Counted from the first letter of the stretch, positions 25,545-34,376 are shown. The stretch is DNA of 64,000 bases from Haloactinomyces albus (GCF_031458135.1 NZ_JAVDXW010000001.1:3968001-4032000); one strand, 5' to 3'. The notes: generated by a model from the sequence alone, not told the origin. A program made the numbers and translations.

Positions 25545-25880
25545 GCGGAGCAGGGTTTCGCGCAACGCGGCCAGGATGTGCCCCTGCACCGCTTTCGAGG
25601 CGAAGGAATCGGCGACTTGGAACGGTGCCATGCGGCTACGCCCGGACGGCGCCATATAGGTCTGCCCCCGGTCCCGGTACGATATTCCAGTTGCGAGGCG
25701 ATCAGCTGAAAGCGGGCGCGGCGTTCACGGCCGATGGCGTCCCACTTCTCCACCCGCGTCGCGAGCTCGCACCAGGTGCAGGTCAGTCACCGCACGAGTG
25801 GCCCGTACTTCGTCGACGGCGGTGAACGGTTGATCGTGCCCCTGCATCGCTGGCTATGCCCGCGCGTGGAAAGTGGGCGG
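25545..25880 (-). pseudogene. Degraded copy of the hypothetical gene at 7904-8374
   Basis: On the minus strand the fragments EKWDAIGRERRARFQLIASQLEYRTG, then (in another frame) QVADSFASKAVQGHILAALRETLL, match the C-terminal half of the intact protein closely. A frameshift near 25680 separates them, and the N-terminal part is lost beyond ~25880. Like the intact copy it sits upstream of an IclR gene. Confidence 0.7.
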
Positions 25881-26368
25881 TCACCTCCGCTTACCCTCAG
25901 ACCCTTCTCTTCGTGCGCTGTACCAATCCGTTTGTGCGCCAATGAGGCAGCACAGTGGCGAAATCGGCTCGCCGGACCATCACACGTGGACAGTGGCGTC
26001 AGGCGTTCTGTGGCCGTCGCGGTCAGGCGGTTTCGACTCTTCGACAATCCATGCGGGATCGGCGCGACTGGTCCTGTCGGAGGTGGTCGGCGTGCTGGCG
26101 GTCAGGGTCGAAAGCTCGTCGTGGTCGCCCGAGTTGTGCGAGCTGCCTGCGACACGGTCCGGCGGTTTGGCCGACGGACGTGGTGGTGGTTCTGCTCGGA
26201 AGCAGCTCAGGGCAGGAGCTTCGGAAAGTCAGCCCCGGCGGTTCTCCGGAGCGATACTCACCGGTGTTTCCGCTGTCCCGAATGGTCCTCGGCCCCCGGC
26301 ACCCGTTGCGGGTGACCTCGGGCTCGGTGGCGGTGTTCCGGGGCACCGGACCACGCAGGCACAAACCC
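25881..26368. other. Decayed intergenic sequence, nothing recognised
   Basis: About 490 nt between the pseudogene and the IclR promoter. Frames here give basic, low-complexity translations and do not match the corresponding part of the other copy of this locus (8390-8530). Confidence 0.4.
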
Positions 26369-26548
26369 GCCAGTCGCTTTTATCGCAGACTGAAGTGCGA
26401 TAGTCGTGACATGTCGACATTGCAGACCCTGGATCGCGGGTTGCGGACCCTGAACTTCGTGTCGCTGCAGCCGAGTGGTGTGCTGGTCAGTGAGATCGCG
26501 GAGGAGTTGGGCGTGCATCGCGCCATTGCCTACCGCATCGTGGGCACG
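26369..26548 (+). repeat. Segmental duplication, copy 2 (IclR promoter and 5' end)
   Basis: Partner of 8532-8711; begins at GCCAGTCGCTTTTATCGCAG in both places. This copy continues into a full-length IclR gene, so it is the better-preserved one. Confidence 0.85.
26381..26402. promoter_or_regulatory. IclR-type operator TATCGCA-N8-TGCGATA (copy 2)
   Basis: TATCGCA-GACTGAAG-TGCGATA, a perfect 7-bp dyad ending 8 nt before the IclR ATG, positioned for autoregulation. A degenerate copy (TAAAGCA-N8-TGCGATA) precedes the P450 at 27148-27169. Confidence 0.65.
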
Positions 26549-27091
26549 CTGGAGGGCCACGGCCTTGTCGCCCGGGACGAGGGCGGCCGGGTACGCCTGG
26601 GCGCGGCGGTGGCGACGCTGTCCCGCAGGTTCGCTCCGCAGCTGATGACGGCGGGTCGCCCGGCCCTCAAGGAGCTCGCCGATCGTACTCAGGCCACCAG
26701 CTTCGTGTCGGTGGCCGAGGGGGACGAGTGTGTCGTGGTCATGGTCGAGGAGGCCCGCGGCCAGGCGCTGCGGGTCTACTACCAGGAGGGGGCCCGGCAT
26801 CCGCTGCACCGCGGCGCGCCAGGGCTGGCGATCCTGGCCACCCGCCCGGAGTCCCCGCACGACAGCGAGGACGTGCGCACCGCGCGGGAGCGCGGCTACA
26901 GCCTCACGCACGGTCAGCTGCAGACCGGCGCCACCGGCGTGAGCGTGGGGTTGGCCGGCATTCCCGCGCTGGAGGCCGCCGGGATCGAGGCCTCGGTCGG
27001 GGTCGTGGTCCTGGGTGGGCTGGACACCGAGCGCGCGGTCCGCGAGTCCCGGGCGGCGGCCGTTCGTCTGGGCGCTCTGCTGACCGGCTGA
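26411..27091 (+). CDS. IclR-family transcriptional regulator
   Basis: 226 residues, slightly shorter than the usual ~250. Residues 1-65 are the IclR winged helix-turn-helix (LVSEIAEELGVHRAIAYRIVGTLEGHGLV). The rest is the IclR effector domain (EGDECVVVMVEEARG, HPLHRGAPGLAIL, and a final VGVVVLG strand). Start ATG 26411 is where the truncated duplicate also starts; a classical ribosome-binding site is weak. The operator dyad just upstream suggests autoregulation, and the related dyad before the P450 gene 100 nt downstream suggests it controls that enzyme. Ligand probably an aromatic or terpenoid substrate of the P450; inferred. Confidence 0.9.
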   Translation: MSTLQTLDRGLRTLNFVSLQPSGVLVSEIAEELGVHRAIAYRIVGTLEGHGLVARDEGGRVRLGAAVATLSRRFAPQLMTAGRPALKELADRTQATSFVSVAEGDECVVVMVEEARGQALRVYYQEGARHPLHRGAPGLAILATRPESPHDSEDVRTARERGYSLTHGQLQTGATGVSVGLAGIPALEAAGIEASVGVVVLGGLDTERAVRESRAAAVRLGALLTG

Positions 27092-27147
27092 GCGCTCGGG
27101 GTTGACCGCGGTGTGTGAACTCGCTTACGTTTCCAGGAAGTTTCGGT

Positions 27148-27169
27148 TAAAGCACAAATGTGTGCGATA
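27148..27169. promoter_or_regulatory. Probable IclR operator before P450 gene
   Basis: TAAAGCA-CAAATGTG-TGCGATA: the right arm is identical to the IclR operators and the left arm matches 5 of 7 positions, with the same 8-nt spacing. It ends 23 nt before ATG 27193. An overlapping GCACA-AATG-TGTGC dyad lies at 27152-27165. Confidence 0.5.
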
Positions 27170-27192
27170 TGAGAGACACCTGGGAGATGTGT

Positions 27193-29514
27193 ATGACGGG
27201 CGAGTCGGTCACGCAGGGATGCCCGGTGACCCCGCAGGGGTGCCCGGTGTCGGACCGAGCGGCGGCGTTCACTCCCTTCGGCGACGAGTATCAGCACGAC
27301 CCGGGGGCCGCGCTGGCCTGGGCGCGCGAGGAGGAGCCGGTCTTCTACTCACCCGAGTTGGGCTACTGGGTGGTGACCCGGTACGAGGACGTGAAGGCGG
27401 TCTTCCGCGACAACATCACCTTCTCCCCCTCGATCGCGCTGGAGAAGATCACGCCCACGATCACCGAGGCCGATGAGGTGCTGCGCAGCTACGGCTACGC
27501 GATGAACCGGACCCTGGTGAACGAGGACGAGCCCGAGCACATGCCGCGCCGCCGGGTGCTGATGGAACCGTTCACCGCTCCGGCGCTGGTCGAGCGCGAA
27601 GACATGGTGCGGCGGATGGCCCGGGAGGCCGTGGACGCCTTCGTCGACGACGGCGAGGTCGACCTGGTCACCGAGATGCTCTACCAGGTGCCGCTCACGG
27701 TGGCGATGCGGTTTTTGGGCGTGCCCGAGGAGGACATCGGCCCGCTCAAGGAGTACTCGGTCGCGCACACGGTCAACACCTGGGGCCGCCCGAAGCCGGA
27801 GGAGCAGGTGCGGGTCGCCCACGCGGTGGGCAATTTTTGGCAGTACGCCGGGCACGTGCTCGACAAGATCCGGCAGGACCCGAGTGGGCCGGGGTGGATG
27901 CAGTACAGCGTGCGCAGGCAGGCCGAGCATCCCGATGTGGTCACCGACTCCTACCTGCACTCGATCATGATGGCCGGCATCGTGGCCGCTCACGAGACCA
28001 CCGCGCACGCGGCCGCCAACGCCGTCAAGTTGCTGCTGGAGCGCCGCGAGCGGTGGGAGGAGCTGTGCGCGCATCCAGCCCTCATCCCGAACGCGGTGGA
28101 GGAGTGCCTGCGCCACTCGGGTTCCGTGGCCGCCTGGCGCCGCGTCGCCACCACCGACACCGAAGTCGGTGGGGTGCCCATCGCCGAGGGAGCCAAGCTG
28201 CTCATCGTGCAGGCCACCGCGAACCGCGACCCGCGACACTTCGAGGACGCCGAGCGGTTCGACCCGCGCCGTGAGTCCGCCGGCGAGCACCTGACCTTCG
28301 GTTACGGCGCGCACCAGTGCATGGGCAAAAACCTCGCCCGGATGGAGCTGCAGATCTTCCTGCAGGAGCTCACCACCCGGCTGCCGCACCTGGAGCTGGT
28401 CGAGCAGGACTTTCAGTACGTGCCCAACACGTCCTTCCGCGGCCCCGAGCACCTGCGGGTGCGCTGGGATCCGGCGCGAAACCCCGAGCGGCACGATCCG
28501 CAGGTGCTCAATGTGCGGCACCCGGTCACCATCGGGGAGCCGTCCAAACACGCCATCTCCCGGGCGATGACGGTGACCCACGTGGAACGGGTCGCAGAGC
28601 GGGTGGTTCGCATCCGGCTCGAGGAGCCGGACGGCAAGCCACTGCCCGCGTGGACCTCCGGCGCGCACATCGACGTGGACTGCGTCGACGGGGACGAGGT
28701 CCTCACCCGCCAGTTCTCGCTGTGCGGTCCAGCCGAGGACCACCACGCGTATGAGATCGGCGTGCTCCTGGAAACCGACAGCCGTGGGGGCTCCCGCTGG
28801 GTGCACGAGAACGCGGTCGAGGGCGCGACCTTCCACGTCCGCGGCCCGCGCAACCACTTCCGCCTCGACGCGGACGCCGAGCGGCTGGTGCTGGTCGCCG
28901 GCGGAATCGGCATCACACCGGTACTGGCGCACGCCGACCGGGCGAAGTCGATGGGACTGGACTACGAGATCCACTACGCCGGCCGCGCGGCCGAGCACAT
29001 GGCCTTCCTCGACCGGTTGCGGAGTGACCACGGCGACCGACTGCACACCTACGCCTCCGCCGAGGGGCACCGGCTGGATCTGGCCCGCGTGCTCGCCGAC
29101 GTACGCGCCGGAACCCAGGTCTACGCCTGTGGTCCGGACCGAATGGTGCAGGCGCTGGAGGAGCTCGCCGAGAGCTGGCCCGAACCCGGCGCGCTGCACG
29201 TGGAGCACTTCAGCTCCGCCCTCGGCGCGCTCGACCCGAGCATCGAGCACGCCTTCGACGTGGTGCTGTCCGACTCCGGCCTCACCCTGCGGGTCCCGCC
29301 GGACAAGACCGTGCTGCACACGCTGCGCGAGCACAACATCGACATCCAGTCCGACTGCGAGGAAGGGTTGTGCGGCTCCTGCGAGGCACCCGTGCTCGCC
29401 GGCGACGTCGACCACCGCGACGTGGTGCTCGGCCGCGGCGACCGCGCCGCGCACAGCCGGATGATGACCTGCTGCTCCCGAGCCCACGGCGACCGCCTCG
29501 TACTGCAGCTGTGA
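27193..29514 (+). CDS. Self-sufficient cytochrome P450 (CYP116B/P450-RhF-like fusion)
   Basis: 773 residues, the length of P450-RhF. Residues ~1-430 are the P450: I-helix AHETT (~267), ECLR of the ExxR element, and the heme loop FGYGAHQCMG with cysteine 376. Residues ~455-680 are a phthalate-dioxygenase-reductase-like FMN/NAD(P)H module (TRQFSLCG, VAGGIGITPVL, YACGPDRM). Residues ~690-773 are a plant-type 2Fe-2S domain with C722-X4-C727-X2-C730-X29-C760. Such fusions carry electrons from NAD(P)H to heme in one chain and hydroxylate or dealkylate aromatics. ATG 27193 has GGGAG 6 nt upstream; a longer frame from 27160 lacks this. Likely IclR-controlled. Followed 103 nt later by an MHS symporter. 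Confidence 0.93.
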   Translation: MTGESVTQGCPVTPQGCPVSDRAAAFTPFGDEYQHDPGAALAWAREEEPVFYSPELGYWVVTRYEDVKAVFRDNITFSPSIALEKITPTITEADEVLRSYGYAMNRTLVNEDEPEHMPRRRVLMEPFTAPALVEREDMVRRMAREAVDAFVDDGEVDLVTEMLYQVPLTVAMRFLGVPEEDIGPLKEYSVAHTVNTWGRPKPEEQVRVAHAVGNFWQYAGHVLDKIRQDPSGPGWMQYSVRRQAEHPDVVTDSYLHSIMMAGIVAAHETTAHAAANAVKLLLERRERWEELCAHPALIPNAVEECLRHSGSVAAWRRVATTDTEVGGVPIAEGAKLLIVQATANRDPRHFEDAERFDPRRESAGEHLTFGYGAHQCMGKNLARMELQIFLQELTTRLPHLELVEQDFQYVPNTSFRGPEHLRVRWDPARNPERHDPQVLNVRHPVTIGEPSKHAISRAMTVTHVERVAERVVRIRLEEPDGKPLPAWTSGAHIDVDCVDGDEVLTRQFSLCGPAEDHHAYEIGVLLETDSRGGSRWVHENAVEGATFHVRGPRNHFRLDADAERLVLVAGGIGITPVLAHADRAKSMGLDYEIHYAGRAAEHMAFLDRLRSDHGDRLHTYASAEGHRLDLARVLADVRAGTQVYACGPDRMVQALEELAESWPEPGALHVEHFSSALGALDPSIEHAFDVVLSDSGLTLRVPPDKTVLHTLREHNIDIQSDCEEGLCGSCEAPVLAGDVDHRDVVLGRGDRAAHSRMMTCCSRAHGDRLVLQL

Positions 29515-29617
29515 CCGGCGTACCCGTGAACCCGTCCAACTCGGCACGGAGAGAACTCGACGCACACCACGTCTCCGACCAGAACATCGAACCAAGCCAG
29601 ATGAGCAGGGAAGTGCC

Positions 29618-30967
29618 ATGACACGTTCTGGATCCGAAAGAGCAGCCCCCGACCCCACCGCCGCATCCGTCGCGGACAGTGGGGCACAACCACCGGCCAC
29701 GCCCGTCCGACGAGTCGCCGCGACCGCGCTGATCGGCTCGGTCATCGAGTGGTACGACTTCTTCCTGTACGGGTCCATGGCAGCGGTGGTCTTCAACCAA
29801 GTGTTCTTTCCCGCCGTCGACCCCCTGATCGGGACCCTCGTCGCGTTCGCCACCTTCGGCGTCGGCTTCGTCGCCCGGCCGATCGGGGGCATCGTCCTGG
29901 GCAACTACGGGGACAAGTTGGGCCGTAGAACAATCCTGATGATCACTCTGCTGATCATGGGAATTGCGACGACGCTGATGGGTGTCATTCCGTCTTACGA
30001 CGCCATTGGGATATGGGCTCCGGTGCTTCTCGTCGTATTTCGTCTTCTGCAAGGCTTCGGCGCAGGTGCGGAGTTCGGTGGAGCGACTCTCATGTCGGTG
30101 GAATACGCGCCCCCGTCCCGGCGCGGGGTGACCGGTTCACTGCCGGCTGCCGGAGTCATGGTGGGACTACTGCTGGCCACCGGAGCGGTTGCCGCCTTCT
30201 CGTCTCTCCCGGAGGAACAGTTCTTGTCCTGGGGGTGGCGCATACCCTTCCTGTTCAGCATCGTCATGGTCGGCGTGGGTCTCTACCTGCGGGCACGCAT
30301 CAACGAGACCCCTGCCTTCGCCAACCTCAAGCAGGAACGCACCGAGGTCAAGACACCGGTTTTGGAGGCCATCCGCACCGAACCCAAGAACGTGCTCGTC
30401 GTCGTGGGCGGACGGATGGCAGAGCATGTCGTCCTCTACCTCTACGCGGTCTTCATGTTGACCTACATCAGTCAGCAGCTCGATCTGCCCAGGACCACTG
30501 CGCTGATCGGTGTCGTCATCGCCGCGCTGATATCGCTTGTCACGGTTCCGCTGTTCGGTGCTCTCACCGACCGGGTCGGTCGACGTCCGGTCTACATCGC
30601 CGGCGCTGCACTCTCGGCTCTGTCGGCGTTCCCGATCTTCTGGCTCGTCGGCACCGGCTCCACAGCGCTGATCTGGCTGGCACTCATTTTCGGCATCGCG
30701 GTCGGTTGGGCGGCGATGGTGGCCGCACAATGCGTGTATTTCAACGAGCTCTTCCCGGCCCGGCTCCGCTACAGCGGAAGTGTTTTCGGCCGCGAGATCG
30801 CGTCGATCTTCGCCGGCGCCTTGGCTCCTCTGGTCGCCACCGCGCTGCTGGCCTGGTCGGGCGGAGCCGCATGGCCGATCGCCGTTTACATCATCCTCAT
30901 GTCCCTGATCACCGCGCTCGCCGTCTACCTCGGTCCCGAGACATACCGGAGGAACATCCTCAAATAG
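29618..30967 (+). CDS. MHS-family MFS transporter
   Basis: 449 residues, 12 membrane spans, with VIEWYDFFLYGSMAAVVFNQVFF and GDKLGRRTIL in the first half and DRVGRRPVYIAG in the second: the MHS symporter pattern. Related to the protein at 1926-3266. It follows the P450 in the same direction after 103 nt and may import the P450 substrate or a related acid. Start ATG 29618 has GGGAAG ~6 nt upstream. It converges with the second MBL hydrolase. Confidence 0.9.
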   Translation: MTRSGSERAAPDPTAASVADSGAQPPATPVRRVAATALIGSVIEWYDFFLYGSMAAVVFNQVFFPAVDPLIGTLVAFATFGVGFVARPIGGIVLGNYGDKLGRRTILMITLLIMGIATTLMGVIPSYDAIGIWAPVLLVVFRLLQGFGAGAEFGGATLMSVEYAPPSRRGVTGSLPAAGVMVGLLLATGAVAAFSSLPEEQFLSWGWRIPFLFSIVMVGVGLYLRARINETPAFANLKQERTEVKTPVLEAIRTEPKNVLVVVGGRMAEHVVLYLYAVFMLTYISQQLDLPRTTALIGVVIAALISLVTVPLFGALTDRVGRRPVYIAGAALSALSAFPIFWLVGTGSTALIWLALIFGIAVGWAAMVAAQCVYFNELFPARLRYSGSVFGREIASIFAGALAPLVATALLAWSGGAAWPIAVYIILMSLITALAVYLGPETYRRNILK

Positions 30968-31061
30968 TCCCGGAAGCATCGTTGGCACGGAAGACAAACC
31001 GGATCGGCTGTGGCGGGCGAGGCGGGTGCGTGTCAATGTAGCGGCGGCCAGCGGCGTCACA

Positions 31062-31080
31062 GCCGGCTGGACATGCCGGC
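31062..31080. terminator. Weak hairpin between convergent MHS and MBL genes
   Basis: GCCGGC (31062-31067) and GCCGGC (31075-31080) can pair across a 7-nt loop. Short, and low confidence as a terminator, but positioned between converging genes. Confidence 0.25.
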
Positions 31081-31118
31081 CATGCCGATGCCGTCAGACC
31101 GAGCGGCACGGGGGTTGG

Positions 31119-32150
31119 TCAGCCGATGTCGAGTTGCATGAGGTCGTGGCCGAGGATGACCTTGCCGGAGTAGCCGCGTTGTGCCCGGCGTAGCCACTGG
31201 CCGTCGTTGACCGAGGATGGATCCCCGGGGACGAGGTGGTTGAGCACGAGTGTCTTGGCGCCGGCTCGTTCGGCGATCGCTCCGACCCTGTTGACGTCGG
31301 TGTGCGATGCGGCGAGGTGCTTGAGCAGCGAGTCCGGCACGTTCTGCTCGGCGACCCAGTCGAGGTCGATGACCTCGTGCACCAGGATGTCGACGTCGTC
31401 GGCCAGCCGCACCAGGTTGGCACTGGCACTGGTGTCGCCGGAGAACACTACCGAGCCGTCGTCGGTGTCGAAGCGGAACGCAAACGACGGGAACACCGGC
31501 GGGTGCTGTACCAGCGTGGCGCTGACCTTGACGTCGTCGTTTTCGAGCACGGTGAACGGGTCCATGTCCGGCCACAAGTTCCCGGTCGCGCTCGCGCCCA
31601 CCTCCGGCAGCGCGATGTCGTGCGCACGCAGCACCGACCGGATATCCGGCCATGCCTCGTCGCGCATGCGGATGTTCAAGTCATACGCGCTCGCCTCGAT
31701 GGCCTTGTCGATGAAATCCACGGTCCCCGGCGTGGGATTGTCCGGAGACACCGTCGAGACTTGCCGATCCGGTGGGTTCGGCGGTGGTAGTGCGCCTGCG
31801 GGTCCTGGTCCGTACAGGTCGATGGGGCCGTCCACGCTGCGAATCCCGCCGTGGCGGAGCCAGGGCACGGTGTACAGGTCAGCGATGTGGTCGGAATGCA
31901 GGTGCGTCACGAACACCGAGCGGATGCCGGAGGCCTCGATACCGGCTTTGTGGGTGCCCTCGAATGCCCCGTGGCCCAGGTCGATCAGGTAGGTGCGATC
32001 TTCGACCTGAATCGCTGAACTGATGCCGCTGCGGCCGCCCCAGGGCGGTGGCCCACCGCCGGCGCCGATCAGTGTCAGTCCGGAACGCCCGGATCCGACC
32101 GGTCGTGCTGCCCGCGCGGGTTCGGGTGCTGAGGCGAACAGCCCCGTCAT
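31119..32150 (-). CDS. MBL-fold metallo-hydrolase with probable Tat signal
   Basis: 343 residues from ATG 32150, a paralogue of the hydrolase at 862 (shared THLHSDHIADL zinc motif, SATLVQHPPVFPSFAFRFDT, VFSGDTSASANL, VLNHLVPG). The frame stays open upstream for 24 codons and reads TTRRSVLRSAGIAGAAM before MTGLFASAPEPARA: together a complete twin-arginine signal peptide. No ATG, GTG or TTG exists in that extension. An AAGGAGA site lies 6 nt before an in-frame ACG at 32222, and a GTG two bases further on is out of frame. So the true start may be ACG 32222, or a frameshift has silenced the signal. Last gene of a minus-strand group with the dioxygenase and hydrolase fragment. Confidence 0.85.
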   Translation of the reverse strand: MTGLFASAPEPARAARPVGSGRSGLTLIGAGGGPPPWGGRSGISSAIQVEDRTYLIDLGHGAFEGTHKAGIEASGIRSVFVTHLHSDHIADLYTVPWLRHGGIRSVDGPIDLYGPGPAGALPPPNPPDRQVSTVSPDNPTPGTVDFIDKAIEASAYDLNIRMRDEAWPDIRSVLRAHDIALPEVGASATGNLWPDMDPFTVLENDDVKVSATLVQHPPVFPSFAFRFDTDDGSVVFSGDTSASANLVRLADDVDILVHEVIDLDWVAEQNVPDSLLKHLAASHTDVNRVGAIAERAGAKTLVLNHLVPGDPSSVNDGQWLRRAQRGYSGKVILGHDLMQLDIG

Positions 32151-32408
32151 CGCGGCACCGGCGATGCCGGCACTTCTGAGGACCGACCGCCGAGTGGTGG
32201 CCTCGCCGTGCGCTTCACACGTGGTGCGTCTCCTTGGTGATCATGCTCTCCGCCCTCGGGAGGGCGACGAGCGTGCGGCGCGGCTGGTGCCCCCGGGAGT
32301 ACACGTCCGATCCCGACACCATGGTCGTGGCGTCTTCCGGTGAGGTGGCAGGCCCCACCGCGTTCGTCGTCATGCACGCAGTCGGCCATCGACACGTCGC
32401 CCATGTCC

Positions 32409-33344
32409 TCACTTGCCTGCGTGCATGCCGGTCATCAGGGCGGCGAGGTCGTCGGGTTCGAGGAACGACGGTGGCGGGGGCGGGCCCCACGAGTACAGCC
32501 CGGCCATGCCGTGCAGCACTTCGGGATCCCACAGTTCGTCCTGGGGAATGCAGTCCATGTCGGAGTAGTACTCGGAGAAGTTGCCTGCCGGGTCTTTGAG
32601 GTAGTAGAAGAAGTTGGAGCCGGCGTAGTGCCGACCGAGGCCCCAGATGTGGCGCTCGGGGTTGCCTTCGAGCATGTCGTGGGCGCCGCGACCGACTTCG
32701 TCGACGTCGTCGACTTGCCAGCTGGTGTGGTGCAGGAAGTTCACCGGGGCGGACATGACGAGCACGTTGTGGTGCTCGACCGAGCAGCGCAGGAACACGG
32801 CGTGGTCTTCCATGTAGTCGCTGACCCGGAATCCGAGTCCGTCGGTGAAGAACGTCTTGGTCGCCTCGAGGTTGGTGCTGCCCAGCACCGCGTGACCGAG
32901 CTTGCGGGGCCGCACCGGTTCGCTGCGCGAGAGGAACGGTGCCCGGCCCCACCGGTCGATGCGGCCGGGCCCGTTGACCGGTGTGGCCGGTGGGGGTGGG
33001 TCGATGGAGATGCGCGGCCGCACCGCCACGCGCACCGCGGCGCCGGTGATCGGCTCGAATGCCCGTACCGCCGACGGGCCGTGAATCGGATCGTGTTCGA
33101 GCGGCACGCCCAGCTTGCTCAACTGGCGTGCGGTGGCGGCGATGTCGTCCTCGTCATCGGCGGCGACGGACAGCTCGACCAGACGGCGCGTCGGAGCGTA
33201 GACGATGGCGAACTGTTCGCCACCGTCACGGGTGGCGAACACGCCGTTGCCGCGGTGTTCCAGGCCGAAGTCGGTGTAGTAGGCGATGGTGTCGTCGACG
33301 TTGGGCACACCGATGGTGACCTTGCCCAGCCCGTGCAGTGCCAT
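32409..33344 (-). CDS. VOC-family (type I extradiol) ring-cleavage dioxygenase
   Basis: 311 residues with two vicinal-oxygen-chelate domains, as in catechol 2,3-dioxygenase relatives. The C-terminal domain carries a credible iron triad: His in KLGHAVLG, His in NFLHHTSWQVDD and Glu in NFSEYYSDMD. The N-terminal domain (KVTIGVPNVDDTIAYYTDFG) is the non-catalytic repeat. Such enzymes open catecholic rings next to the hydroxyls. ATG 33344 has AGGAAGGA upstream. The neighbours, an FAH fragment and a flavin hydroxylase, belong to the same kind of pathway (hydroxylation, meta-cleavage, hydrolysis). Substrate unknown. Confidence 0.88.
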   Translation of the reverse strand: MALHGLGKVTIGVPNVDDTIAYYTDFGLEHRGNGVFATRDGGEQFAIVYAPTRRLVELSVAADDEDDIAATARQLSKLGVPLEHDPIHGPSAVRAFEPITGAAVRVAVRPRISIDPPPPATPVNGPGRIDRWGRAPFLSRSEPVRPRKLGHAVLGSTNLEATKTFFTDGLGFRVSDYMEDHAVFLRCSVEHHNVLVMSAPVNFLHHTSWQVDDVDEVGRGAHDMLEGNPERHIWGLGRHYAGSNFFYYLKDPAGNFSEYYSDMDCIPQDELWDPEVLHGMAGLYSWGPPPPPSFLEPDDLAALMTGMHAGK

Positions 33345-33359
33345 GACCGTGGTCCTTCC

Positions 33360-33626
33360 TCACTTCGCGTCGCCGCCGGCGACGAAGGTCTGATGCAGTT
33401 CGCCGATCCCGTCGATCCAGCTGTCGAGCCGCTCGCCGGGTCGCAGGAAGCGCTGCGGGTCACGCCCCACACCGACCCCGGCTGGTGTGCCGGTGAAGAC
33501 GACGTCGCCGGGGTAGAGGGTGACGGTGCGCGAGAGTGCCGCGACCAGTTTCGACAGTGGGAAGATGAGGTCCCGGGTCCGTCCCTTTTGGACTTCCTGG
33601 CCGTTGTCGGTGCAGCAGGGCGACAT
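33360..33626 (-). pseudogene. C-terminal fragment of a fumarylacetoacetate hydrolase-family gene
   Basis: The frame encodes NGQEVQKGRTRDLIFPLSKLV... YPGDVVFTGTPAGVG... IDGIGELHQTF, the last ~75 residues of an FAH-family hydrolase. The metal-binding N-terminal two thirds are missing, so the protein cannot be active. It ends just 13 nt before the start of the dioxygenase gene, showing that a complete FAH gene once headed this operon. The break is at about 33,610-33,630, where a GntR fragment on the other strand begins. Confidence 0.8.
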
Positions 33627-34022
33627 GCACTGGGAGTCACAGGCCGTGGCCGCGCATCACGTGCTGGAGCGCACCCCGTTCCTCGGTGACGATGACACCG
33701 ATCACCCCGGCGACGCGTGGTCGGCCGCGCACGCGGCGTTCCACCAAGCGCTACTGGCCGGATGCCCGAACCGACGGTTGCTGGCCACGGCGCGCAAGCT
33801 GCGCGAAAGGCCGAGCTGTACCTGCAATGGTCGGTCTCCTTCGGCCAGGAACCCGACCGCGACGTCGCCGCGGAACACCGGGCGCTCCTCGATGCCGCGA
33901 CCGCACGAGAGGCCGACACGGCCTGCGAGCTCCTGCGCGACCACATCGCGCACACCGCGCAGCTGGTGATCCGGGGTGCCTCCGACGAACCCAACACCGC
34001 CGACATCGGCGAGCGGCCATGA
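33627..34022 (+). pseudogene. GntR regulator C-terminal (FCD) fragment, frameshifted
   Basis: The plus strand first reads HWESQAVAAHHVLERTP... AAFHQALLAGCPNRRLL, then, in another frame from about 33,805, RKAELYLQWSVSFGQEPDRDV, EHRALLDAATAREADTACELL and RDHIAHTAQLVI, ending at TGA 34020-34022. This is the FCD effector domain of a GntR regulator, broken by a frameshift and lacking its DNA-binding half. It was presumably divergent from the FAH/dioxygenase operon it controlled. Confidence 0.75.
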
Positions 34023-34220
34023 TGGGGCCTGGGTGATCTCCTGAACGGCGGCGGCCGAAACACGGCTGAAGCCGAGACCGCAGAGCTCGTGCACGGGACT
34101 GTTTTCACGAACGGTGTTTCGGCCCGGATTCGTCCGCGGCGACTTCGTCGAGGGCATCAAAAACTCCGCCTGGTCCGAGTAAGCGCTCCCGTATCGCTGA
34201 ACGATGGTTTCCGAGCCCAA

Positions 34221-34349
34221 CGGGTGCACGCCGAGAGCTACGGCGCCTACGGCGGACGGAAGGTATGGCCGGTGCTGAACCGGGAAGGAGTCCGGGCGAC
34301 CCGTTGCGCCGTGGAACGGCTGGTGTGGGAACTACGGGCTCCGTGGCGC
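34221..34349 (+). mobile_element. IS3-family transposase (OrfB) remnant
   Basis: The frame reads VHAESYGAYGGRKVWPVLNR, then EGVRATRCAVERLVWELR: the HTH_21-type segment at the start of the IS3 OrfB integrase ('NYGVYGARKVWAELRREG... RCTVERLMRELG'). No DDE core and no terminal repeats are visible; only ~43 codons remain. It lies between the GntR pseudogene and the flavin hydroxylase and may mark the element behind the neighbouring deletion. Confidence 0.75.
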
Positions 34350-34376
34350 TTCCCCGATTTCGGAGGTGTTCTTCAT

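Noticed and set aside
34091-34178. Plus-strand tail VFRPGFVRGDFVEGIKNSAWSE before a stop, as a lost gene end
   Set aside because: Looks coding but is only 22 codons and I could not tie it to a family with confidence.
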